A DNA stretch of 64,000 nt from Sphingomonas sp. 3P27F8. GTDB lineage: Bacteria > Pseudomonadota > Alphaproteobacteria > Sphingomonadales > Sphingomonadaceae. Made by a program: the position numbers and the translations under genes. Below are positions 54,481 through 64,000 of this stretch, one piece after another (the stretch's first letter is position 1; the number at the start of each line of letters is the position of its first letter). Below the pieces are notes generated by a model. That model did not search any database. It had not been told where the DNA came from and saw only the letters and a program-made list of their open reading frames with translations. The stretch lies in assembly GCF_005502745.1 (NCBI RefSeq), contig NZ_SCNL01000008.1:116795-180794 (forward strand), given 5' to 3'.

Positions 54481-54514
54481 TGGGAAGCTTCCGCTCAGCC
54501 ATTGAGCTACACCC
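54481..54514. repeat. Right attachment-site repeat (tRNA-Gly 5'-half copy)
   Basis: On the minus strand it reads as the 5' half of tRNA-Gly through the anticodon, then diverges completely. It differs from 46815-46848 at three positions. It cannot fold into a tRNA and is read as the displaced half of the original integration site. Confidence 0.7.
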
Positions 54515-54589
54515 CCCACGCGCTGATCGAGCGTCGCTTTCGTCATAACCGACAGCGCGGGGCCAATTTGCCCAAACCCATCCCGCGTT

Positions 54590-54603
54590 TTGATCCGCAT
54601 CAA
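54590..54603. promoter_or_regulatory. FNR/FixK-type box
   Basis: TTGAT and ATCAA with a 4-base spacer match the FNR/FixK/Anr consensus perfectly. The box is centred about 120 bases before the universal stress protein start, consistent with low-oxygen activation. Confidence 0.75.
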
Positions 54604-54717
54604 GCCGCGGTTTGATACCGCGCAATGCGCCTCGCGCCCGGCGCGCCGATATCACGGTCATCACGGCGCGCGCGACCAGGCAGGCCGCGCCGCCCTGCTT
54701 CGCTAGGGAGACACGTG

Positions 54718-55518
54718 ATGAAGAACATTCTGTTGCTGGTCCATGACGACGCGGGGCAGGAGGCGCGCTTTCAGGCCGCGCTCGATCTGACCCGCGCACT
54801 CGACGGACACCTTGATTGTCTTGACGCCATGCCGATGCCCGTCGTCGTCGGCCCGGCGGGCGGCGAAGGCGTGGCAGTGCTGGTGGAGGCCGAACGGGCG
54901 CAGGAGGCGGCCAACCGGAGCCGGCTCGAGCCGCGCCTGAAGGCGGAGGGGGTGAGCTGGAACTGGGTGGAGGCGCTGGGCTATCTGCCGACCTGCCTGA
55001 TCGATGCGGCGCGAACGGCGGACGTGATCGTGCTCAACCGGCGGCTGGACCGGCCAGATCCCACAGACATGCGCTATTTCGCCAGCAACGTGCTCTCGCA
55101 TACCCGCGCGCTGGTCGTCGCGGTGAGCGACAGTGCCGACGGCTTCGACGCGGCCGGAACTGCGCTGATCGCATGGGACGGTTCGGCCCGCGCGATGGCG
55201 ACGGTGCAGCGCGCGGTGCCGCTGCTGGCGCTCGCCGGGGAGGTTCGGATCATCCAGGTCGGCCAGATCAGCGAGGAGGCGATCCCGCTGGAGGACGTTG
55301 CCACCTATCTGTCGCGGCATGGCATCCACGCCGGCGTGGCCACGGTGGCGGACGAGGGCAGCATCGCGGTGACGATCCGGCTGGCGGCGGAAAAGTTCGG
55401 CGCGCGCTATCTGGTGATGGGCGCCTATAGCCATCATCCGCTCCGCGAGGCGCTGTTCGGCGGTGTGACCCGCGCGATGCTGTCCGCGTGCAGCCTGCCG
55501 ATGGTGCTGGGGCACTAG
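54718..55518 (+). CDS. Universal stress protein, tandem Usp domains
   Basis: This 266-residue protein contains two Usp domains (about 1-135 and 140-266). The second ends with the ATP-binding-type stretch MGAYSHHPLREALFGGVTR, the G-x-x-x-x-R form of the G-2x-G-9x-G motif; the first lacks a clear copy. Such two-domain proteins aid survival under oxygen limitation and other stress. AGGGAG lies upstream of the ATG at 54718 (a GTG directly before it is possible). A perfect FNR-type box in the promoter supports anaerobic or microaerobic control. Confidence 0.9.
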   Translation: MKNILLLVHDDAGQEARFQAALDLTRALDGHLDCLDAMPMPVVVGPAGGEGVAVLVEAERAQEAANRSRLEPRLKAEGVSWNWVEALGYLPTCLIDAARTADVIVLNRRLDRPDPTDMRYFASNVLSHTRALVVAVSDSADGFDAAGTALIAWDGSARAMATVQRAVPLLALAGEVRIIQVGQISEEAIPLEDVATYLSRHGIHAGVATVADEGSIAVTIRLAAEKFGARYLVMGAYSHHPLREALFGGVTRAMLSACSLPMVLGH

Positions 55519-55538
55519 GCGCCGGGCGCCGGTGCCGG

Positions 55539-56681
55539 CTATGCGGCGACCGCGCCCTGCGCGGCGAACCACGGCGCGAGGCGGCGCAGCGCCTCCTCCA
55601 CCCGATCGGTCGACACCGCGAAGCTGATGCGCATGAAGCGGTGGCCGTCGACCGGATCGAAATCGACGCCCGGCGCGGTGGCGACGCCCGTGTCGAGCAA
55701 CAGGCGCATGCAGAAATCCATGCTGTCGTCGGTCAGGTGGCCGATATCGGCGTAGATGTAGAAAGCGCCATCCGGCGGCGCGATGCTGCGCAGCCCGAGC
55801 GCCGGCAGCGCTTCGAGCAGCAGGCCGCGGTTGCGGGCATAGGCGCTGACGTGGCGCTCCAGCTCCTCGCGCTCGTCGAACGCGACGAGCCCGGCGTGCT
55901 GCGCCAGCGACGGCGGGGTCAGGAACAGATTGCCCATCCGCGCCCGCGCCGCGTCGATCAGCGCGGGCGGCACCACCAGCCAGCCGAGCCGCCAGCCGGC
56001 CATGCTGAAATACTTTGAGAAGCTGTTGACGATCAGCGCGTCGGGCTCGTCCTGCAATACCGATCGCGCGGGGCCGACATAGCTCAGGCCGTGGTAGATT
56101 TCGTCCGACACGATACGGATGCCGCGTGCGCGGCAGGTCGCGACGATCGCCGCCATCTCGCCGGGCGCGATGATCGTGCCGGTCGGGTTGGCGGGGCTGG
56201 CGAGGATCAGCCCGTGCGGCGCGGGATCGAGCCGCTCGATCGCGGCAGCGGTGATCTGAAACCGCTCCGCTTCGCCGCACGCGATTTCGACCGGATCGAG
56301 ATGCAGCGCCTTCACCGTGTTGCGATACGCGACATAGCCCGGGCGCGCGAACGCCACCCGGTCCCCCGGCGCGAACAGGCAGGAGAGCGCCAGCACGAAC
56401 GCCGGCGATGCGCCACAGGTGAGGATCACCTGTTCGGGATCGATCGCCACGCCATGGCTTTCGGCATAGTGGCGCGCGATCCGCGCCTTCAGCGCGCCAC
56501 TCTCCCAGTAACCCATGCCATCGGTATCGAGCACCTGATGGGCCGCCGCGATCGCGGCCCTCGGCGCGCCGGTGGATGGCTGGCCGAACTCCATGTGGAT
56601 CACCGAACGCCCCTCGGCCGCCAGGCGATGGGCGGCGCGGCTGATGGCGATGGCGTGAAACGGATCGATATGCGCGGACAT
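55539..56681 (-). CDS. Class I/II pyridoxal-phosphate aminotransferase
   Basis: This 380-residue fold type I aminotransferase has MEFGQPSTGAP near the N-terminus, ASPANPTGTIIAP (substrate Asn), SDEIYHGLSYVG (PLP Asp and Tyr) and the PLP lysine in NSFSKYFSMAGWRLGW. It belongs to the aspartate/aromatic aminotransferase-like group; the exact amino acid is not predictable. The start at 56681 (MSAHIDPFHAI) is the natural family start; the long upstream frame overlaps glpD and is non-coding. It converges on the stress protein gene. Confidence 0.92.
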   Translation of the reverse strand: MSAHIDPFHAIAISRAAHRLAAEGRSVIHMEFGQPSTGAPRAAIAAAHQVLDTDGMGYWESGALKARIARHYAESHGVAIDPEQVILTCGASPAFVLALSCLFAPGDRVAFARPGYVAYRNTVKALHLDPVEIACGEAERFQITAAAIERLDPAPHGLILASPANPTGTIIAPGEMAAIVATCRARGIRIVSDEIYHGLSYVGPARSVLQDEPDALIVNSFSKYFSMAGWRLGWLVVPPALIDAARARMGNLFLTPPSLAQHAGLVAFDEREELERHVSAYARNRGLLLEALPALGLRSIAPPDGAFYIYADIGHLTDDSMDFCMRLLLDTGVATAPGVDFDPVDGHRFMRISFAVSTDRVEEALRRLAPWFAAQGAVAA

Positions 56682-56721
56682 ATGGGATCGCTTACCCGGG
56701 TTGGCGCGGGAAACAAACGGG

Positions 56722-58221
56722 TCAGGCGGACGGGCGCGCGCGCTCCAGATAGGCGTCCAGCCGTGTCGCGGCGCCGGGCGGCGCGTGAAGCCCGATCTTG
56801 CTGCGCCGCCAGAGCACGTCATCCGCCGTGCGCGCCCATTCCCGCGCCACGAGATAATCCACCTCGCGCGCGGTGAGGCCGCCGCCGAAATCCTCGCCGA
56901 GATCGCGGGCCGTCGCCGCATCGCCCAGCACGGCATCGATCCGCGTGCCATAGGCGCGGGCAAGCCGCCGCAGGAGCGCCGCGGGCAGGCCCGGCCGCGC
57001 TTGCTCCACCCCGGCGAGAAACCCCTCGAAATCGCGATCCGGCATGTCGCCTCCCGGCAACGGCGCTCCGGCTGTCCACGCCCGTTCGCCGCGTGGCAGG
57101 TACGGGGCGAGCTGCGTCATCGCATGCTCGGCCAGCTTGCGATAGGTGGTGATCTTGCCGCCGAAGATGCTGAGCATCGGCGCCCTGCCCTCGCCGGCGT
57201 CAAGATCGAGGACATAATCACGCGTCACGGCGGAGGCGTTGCCCGCCTTGTCGTCATAGAGCGGGCGGATGCCGGCATAGCTCCACACGATATCGCGGTC
57301 GGTCAGCCGATGCGGGAAATAGGCGTTGGCGGTGTCGAGCAGATAGCGCGTTTCGTCCGCGCTGATCTCGGCATGGCCGGGCGCGCCTTGCCACGGCTCG
57401 TCCGTGGTGCCGATCAGCGTGAACGTACCTTCATAGGGCAAGGTGAAGACGATCCGGCGATCGGCGTTCTGAAGCATGAAGGCGTGATCGCCCTCGTACA
57501 GCCGCGGGACGACGATGTGGCTCCCCTTGATGAGCCGCACGCCGCGATCGACCCGCGCATCGGGCACGCGCCCCAGCACGTCCGCCACCCACGGGCCGGC
57601 GGCGTTGACCAGGATCCGCGCGCGCACGCTCGTCTCGCCATGCGCGTCGGCGATCGTCGCGCGCCAGCATTCACCCTCGCGCCGCGCGGCGATCAGCCGC
57701 GTGCGGGTGCGGATATCCGCCCCGCGATCCGCCGCATCGCGCACGTTGAGCACCACCAGCCGGCTGTCATCGACGCGGCAATCGGAATAGACGAATGCCG
57801 TCCCGCGCGGGTCGGCGAGCCCCGCGCCATATGGGCTGCGATCCAGCCGGATAGTTTCGGTGCCCGCCAGCTTCTTCCGCCCGCCGAGGTGATCGTAGAT
57901 GAACAGCCCCAGCCGGACCATCCATGCCGGGCGCGGCGAATGCGTCTGCGGCAATACGAAGCGCGCGGGCCAGATGATATGCGGCGCCATCCCCCACAGC
58001 CGCTCGCGCTCGATCAGCGCCTCGCGCACCAGCCGGAACTCGCCATATTCCAGATATCGCAGGCCGCCGTGGATCAGCTTGGTCGAGGCGGACGAGGTGT
58101 GGCTCGCCAGATCGTCCTGCTCCACCAGCAGCACGGAAAGTCCGCGCCCGGCGGCATCGCGCGCGATCCCCGCGCCATTCACGCCGCCCCCCACGATCAG
58201 CAGATCGAAATCCTCACGCAT
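56722..58221 (-). CDS. glpD: Glycerol-3-phosphate dehydrogenase (FAD)
   Basis: This 499-residue enzyme oxidises glycerol-3-phosphate to DHAP and feeds electrons to quinones at the inner membrane. The FAD-binding start LLIVGGGVNGAGIARDAAGRG, the signature STKLIHGGLRYLEYGEFRLV (in parts) and FSIFGGKITTYRKLAE-like sequence are present, plus a C-terminal DAO_C helical domain. The start is ATG at 58221; a TTG two codons upstream is possible. It is divergent from glpK, making a glycerol catabolism pair. Confidence 0.96.
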   Translation of the reverse strand: MREDFDLLIVGGGVNGAGIARDAAGRGLSVLLVEQDDLASHTSSASTKLIHGGLRYLEYGEFRLVREALIERERLWGMAPHIIWPARFVLPQTHSPRPAWMVRLGLFIYDHLGGRKKLAGTETIRLDRSPYGAGLADPRGTAFVYSDCRVDDSRLVVLNVRDAADRGADIRTRTRLIAARREGECWRATIADAHGETSVRARILVNAAGPWVADVLGRVPDARVDRGVRLIKGSHIVVPRLYEGDHAFMLQNADRRIVFTLPYEGTFTLIGTTDEPWQGAPGHAEISADETRYLLDTANAYFPHRLTDRDIVWSYAGIRPLYDDKAGNASAVTRDYVLDLDAGEGRAPMLSIFGGKITTYRKLAEHAMTQLAPYLPRGERAWTAGAPLPGGDMPDRDFEGFLAGVEQARPGLPAALLRRLARAYGTRIDAVLGDAATARDLGEDFGGGLTAREVDYLVAREWARTADDVLWRRSKIGLHAPPGAATRLDAYLERARPSA

Positions 58222-58297
58222 CGGCAAAGGCTAGCATGCGTTGACCTGAATCGGGAAATGCTCGAGCGTCCACGAACAGGCAAAGCGGAGAGAGTGG

Positions 58298-61436
<3,139 letters not shown>

Positions 61437-61443
61437 TCAGATG

Positions 61444-61800
61444 TCAGACGGTAAAGCTCTCTCCGCAGCCGCACGCGCCCTTGGCATTGGGGTTATTGAA
61501 GACGAAGCCGGCGGTGAAATCATCCTCTACCCAGTCCATCGTCGAGCCGATCAGATAGAGGATCGACCCGCCATCGACATAGAGCGTTCCGCCCGTCGTC
61601 TCGATCTTCTCGTCGAACGGCTTCGCCTCGGTGACGTAATCGACCGAATAGGCAAGGCCCGAGCAGCCACGGCGCGGGGTGGAGAGCTTGACGCCGATCG
61701 CCCCATCCGGCGCCTTCGCCATCAGATCGGCGATGCGCGCCTCCGCGCCGGCGGTCAGTATCAGCGCGGCTGGACGGGCACGGGCCTTTACGTCCGTCAT
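61444..61800 (-). CDS. sufA: HesB/IscA-family iron-sulfur assembly protein
   Basis: This 118-residue A-type carrier has the three conserved cysteines: RRGCSGLAY and the C-terminal GACGCGESF. A-type proteins carry nascent Fe-S clusters to target enzymes. Its ATG overlaps the stop of the DUF59 gene by one base (TGATG), the usual end of alphaproteobacterial suf operons. Confidence 0.93.
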   Translation of the reverse strand: MTDVKARARPAALILTAGAEARIADLMAKAPDGAIGVKLSTPRRGCSGLAYSVDYVTEAKPFDEKIETTGGTLYVDGGSILYLIGSTMDWVEDDFTAGFVFNNPNAKGACGCGESFTV

Positions 61801-62258
61801 CACAACATCCCCAGTTCGAGCCGCGCCTCGTCGGACATCTTGGCCGGATCCCACGGCGGATCCCAGACGAGATTCACGTCGGTGAACGCAACGCCGGGCA
61901 CCGCCGAAACCCGCATCTCAACCTCTCCGGGCATCGATTCGGCGACCGGGCAATGCGGCGTGGTCAGCGTCATCGTCACGACGGCGTGGCCATCATCGCC
62001 AACCTCGACGCCATAGATCAGCCCGAGATCGTAGATATTCACCGGGATCTCGGGATCGTAGATTTCCTTCAGCGCGTCGATCACCGCTTCGTACAGCGCC
62101 CCGCCCGGCGCGCCGGCGGCATCCGTTTGCGGCTGCTGCGCTAGAAAACCGGAGAGATAGTCGCGCTTGCGCTCGAACGTGTCGCGCGCATCCTCCACCC
62201 GCGCCTTGGGCGGGGCAGGCACAGCCTCTACTTCTTCGATGCGGATCGGGTCGCTCAT
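61800..62258 (-). CDS. DUF59/MIP18-family Fe-S assembly protein (SufT-like)
   Basis: This 152-residue protein has an N-terminal variable part of about 50 residues and a DUF59 domain: DALKEIYDPEIPVNIYDLGLIY, MTLTTPHCPVAESMPGEV (the conserved Cys) and NLVWDPPWDPAKMSDEARLELG. Such proteins aid Fe-S cluster maturation. It overlaps sufS by four bases and sufA by one. The name sufT is often applied, but true SufT differs in length, so the symbol is left blank. Confidence 0.92.
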   Translation of the reverse strand: MSDPIRIEEVEAVPAPPKARVEDARDTFERKRDYLSGFLAQQPQTDAAGAPGGALYEAVIDALKEIYDPEIPVNIYDLGLIYGVEVGDDGHAVVTMTLTTPHCPVAESMPGEVEMRVSAVPGVAFTDVNLVWDPPWDPAKMSDEARLELGML

Positions 62259-63466
62259 CCGAAAATCCTCGTCACTCGCTCGATACCGTTCACCAGCGCG
62301 TCGATATCAGCCGAATTGTTATACACGCCGAAGCTGGCGCGCGCGGTCGCCTCGACGCCAAGCACATCCATCAGCGGTTGCGCGCAATGGTGGCCGGCGC
62401 GGATCGCCACGCCCGCCTCGTCCAATATGGTGCCGACATCGTGCGGGTGCACCCCGACGACCTCGAAAGAGACAATCCCGGCCGAATCATCCGGCCCGAA
62501 CAGCCGCACCGAATTGAGCGTGGAAAGCCGTTCGCGTGCATTCGCCACCAGCGCGGTTTCGTGCGCGTGGATGCGATCGAGGCCGATTCCCGCTGCGTAG
62601 TCGATCGCCGCGTGAAGCCCGATCACGCCGACGATATGGGGCGTCCCGGCCTCGAACCGGGTCGGCGGCGGGGCATAGGTGGTGCGCGCGAACGTCACGC
62701 GATCGATCATCGATCCGCCGCCCTGGTAGGGCGGCATCGTATCCAGCAGCTCCGCGCGCGCCCACAGCACGCCGATCCCGGTGGGGCCATAAAGCTTGTG
62801 ACCGGAAAACACGTAGAAGTCGCACCCGAGCGCGGAGACATCCACTGCCATGCGCGGCACAGCCTGGCATCCGTCGACAAGCAGCTTCGCGCCGACGCCG
62901 TGCGCCAGGTCAGCCGCGCGCCGCACGTCGAGCACCGAGCCCAGCACGTTCGAAACATGCGCCAGCGCGACCAGCTTGTGCTCCGGCCGCAGCATCGCCG
63001 CCATCGCGTCCAGATCGATGCAATGATCGGCGGTAAGCGGGATCACGTCGATCGCCGCGCCGACGCGCTCGGCTACCATCTGCCACGGCACGATGTTCGA
63101 ATGATGCTCAAGCTGGCTCAGCAGGATGCGGTCACCGGCCTTGAGCTGCGTTCCGGCCCAGCATTGCGCGACAAGATTGATCCCCTCCGTCGCGCCGCGC
63201 ACGAACACGCATTCGTCGGGCTTGCCGCCGATGAACTGCGCCACGCGCCGCCGCGCCGCCTCATATGCAAGCGTCATGTCGGCAGAGCGCTGATAGACAC
63301 CGCGATGCACCGTGGCATAGGTTTCGCCATAGGCACGCGCGATCGCATCGATCACCGGGCGCGGCTTCTGCGCGGTGGCGGCCGTATCCAGATATGCCCA
63401 CCCGGCCGGGATCGCGGGGAAATCCGCAAGCACATCGAGCGCACGTTCGGCGGTGGCGATGCTCAC
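62255..63466 (-). CDS. sufS: Cysteine desulfurase SufS
   Basis: This 403-residue PLP enzyme takes sulfur from cysteine for Fe-S assembly. It has AYLDTAATAQKP at the N-terminus, the PLP lysine in FYVFSGHKLYGPTGIG and the catalytic cysteine in IRAGHHCAQPLMD. The ATGA/GTGA-type overlaps show tight coupling with sufD upstream and DUF59 downstream. The start is the GTG at 63466 overlapping the sufD stop; another GTG six codons upstream is possible. Confidence 0.95.
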   Translation of the reverse strand: MSIATAERALDVLADFPAIPAGWAYLDTAATAQKPRPVIDAIARAYGETYATVHRGVYQRSADMTLAYEAARRRVAQFIGGKPDECVFVRGATEGINLVAQCWAGTQLKAGDRILLSQLEHHSNIVPWQMVAERVGAAIDVIPLTADHCIDLDAMAAMLRPEHKLVALAHVSNVLGSVLDVRRAADLAHGVGAKLLVDGCQAVPRMAVDVSALGCDFYVFSGHKLYGPTGIGVLWARAELLDTMPPYQGGGSMIDRVTFARTTYAPPPTRFEAGTPHIVGVIGLHAAIDYAAGIGLDRIHAHETALVANARERLSTLNSVRLFGPDDSAGIVSFEVVGVHPHDVGTILDEAGVAIRAGHHCAQPLMDVLGVEATARASFGVYNNSADIDALVNGIERVTRIFG

Positions 63467-64000
63467 AGCGCCGCCTCCAGCCACGCATCGGCATCCGCCT
63501 CGAACGCCTCGCGAATCCCCTCATGACCGATCCGGGCGATCGCATCGGCGACGAAGGCGCGCGTCATCAGCGCTTCCGCCCGCGCCGGCGGAATGCCCCG
63601 GCTTTCGAGGTAGAACAGCGCGCGACGATCCAGCTCACCCACCGTCGCGCCATGCGCGCATTTCACGTCGTCAGCGAAAATCTCCAGCTCCGGCTTGAGG
63701 TTCACCGTGGCGGTGCGATCGAGCAAAAGGCCGCGCAGGCTCTGCTCCCCGTCGGTCTTCTGCGCGTGACGCGCCACTTCGACGCGGGCGGCAAGGCTGG
63801 CCTGCGAGCGATCGGCGGCTACTGCGCGCCATGTCTGATTGCTGGTGCCGTCCGGGGCGGCATGATGCACCGCGACGGCGCATTCCTGCTTCTGCTCGTT
63901 CCGCGTCAGCAGTGCGCCGCCATAATCGACATGCGCGCCCTCACCAGCGAGCCGCAACTCGGCGTCGATGCGGCTCGCTGGTGAGGGCGCGCATGTCGAT
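63463..64000 (-). CDS. sufD: Fe-S cluster assembly protein SufD (5' part outside window)
   Basis: The visible part of SufD includes LAGEGAHVDYGGALLTRNEQ, then EIFADDVKCAHGATVGELDRRALFYLESRGIP and the C-terminal helices ending AWLEAAL. SufD forms the SufBCD scaffold. The frame stays open to the window edge, but the last 31 bases are an exact inverted copy of sequence 14 bases to their left, so codons beyond about 63969 (reading S-T-C-A-P-S-P-A-S-R) may be artefactual. It overlaps sufS by four bases. Confidence 0.85.
   Translation of the reverse strand, partial: STCAPSPASRIDAELRLAGEGAHVDYGGALLTRNEQKQECAVAVHHAAPDGTSNQTWRAVAADRSQASLAARVEVARHAQKTDGEQSLRGLLLDRTATVNLKPELEIFADDVKCAHGATVGELDRRALFYLESRGIPPARAEALMTRAFVADAIARIGHEGIREAFEADADAWLEAAL
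63925..64000. repeat. Perfect 31-bp inverted repeat at the right edge
   Basis: Bases 63925-63955 and 63970-64000 are exact reverse complements around a 14-base spacer, inside sufD. The arm reaches the last base, so it may extend further. A fold-back assembly or contig-end artefact is the simplest reading. Confidence 0.9.

Larger units (their letters stand above)
46815..54514. mobile_element. Genomic island integrated at tRNA-Gly, carrying a restriction/defence-like gene set
   Basis: The element is bounded by the tRNA-Gly gene on the left and by an imperfect copy of its 5' half on the right (31 of 34 bases the same). Just inside the left end is a relic of a tyrosine integrase. The cargo is four same-strand genes: an MmeI-like DNA methyltransferase, DUF3800, an SF2 helicase and a GIY-YIG nuclease. 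Right of it the core-like stress protein gene resumes. Loss of most of the integrase suggests the island is now fixed. Confidence 0.75.
54362..54717. other. Island right junction and stress-gene promoter region
   Basis: These 356 bases hold no gene. The left part is the island end, including the tRNA-Gly half-copy at 54481-54514. The right part is the promoter region of the universal stress protein gene, with an FNR-type box at 54590-54603. Confidence 0.7.

Noticed and set aside
54481..54514. Second tRNA-Gly gene
   Set aside because: Only the 5' half is present; sequence after the anticodon cannot form the remaining arms.

Overview
The window is high-GC DNA from an alphaproteobacterium, most likely a member of the Sphingomonadales (Sphingomonas-like). 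Supporting signs are a DUF1013/TrcR-type cell-cycle regulator, a DUF1192 protein, large TonB-dependent receptors, a DUF6311 membrane protein, a Rhodobacter-type phosphatidylethanolamine N-methyltransferase and the sufD-sufS-DUF59-sufA gene order. Genes are dense, often overlap by 1-8 bases, and many start with GTG. There is one tRNA gene. I saw no rRNA genes, CRISPR arrays or intact transposons.

Layout: 1-16.5 kb holds a TPR-sulfotransferase, secE-nusG, membrane and CoA-transferase genes, pyrD, an EF-hand lipoprotein with a TonB receptor, a phosphate uptake operon (Nudix relic-DUF47-pit), hydrolases, a tiny zinc-ribbon protein and trcR. 16.6-28.5 kb holds a metallophosphoesterase-glycosyltransferase pair, DUF6311, a quinone oxidoreductase, DUF1192, clpA with a clear terminator, and two GGDEF genes in tandem. 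28.5-34 kb is a forward block of xseB-ispA-coaD-ppi-queA, then a serine acetyltransferase and a peptidase C26 protein. 34-40.3 kb has a TonB receptor and a lipid cluster (psd, an N-extended class III aminotransferase, a small membrane protein, pmtA). 40.7-46.4 kb is a same-strand cluster of DUF983, a MocR regulator, a small ORF, a cyanide-insensitive-type bd oxidase (cydAB plus DUF2474) and a nitrilase, headed by a perfect 17-bp palindrome.

46.8-54.5 kb is a genomic island at a tRNA-Gly(CCC) gene. The tRNA overlaps an integrase relic, and 31 of 34 bases of the tRNA's 5' half recur at the far end. Its cargo is an MmeI-like DNA methyltransferase with no nuclease domain that I can see, a DUF3800 gene broken by one base in a G9 tract, an SF2 helicase and a GIY-YIG nuclease. 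This is the best candidate for an under-described restriction or anti-phage system. The target-recognition part of the methyltransferase is visibly less GC-rich than its two ends, as expected after a specificity swap.

54.7-64 kb returns to core genes: a universal stress protein behind a perfect FNR/FixK box, an aminotransferase, glpD and glpK (divergent), pgm, and the end of a suf operon. The last 75 bases form a perfect 31-bp inverted repeat inside sufD, which may be an assembly or contig-end artefact. Two single-base frameshifts (Nudix and DUF3800), both in G runs, could likewise be real or sequencing errors.
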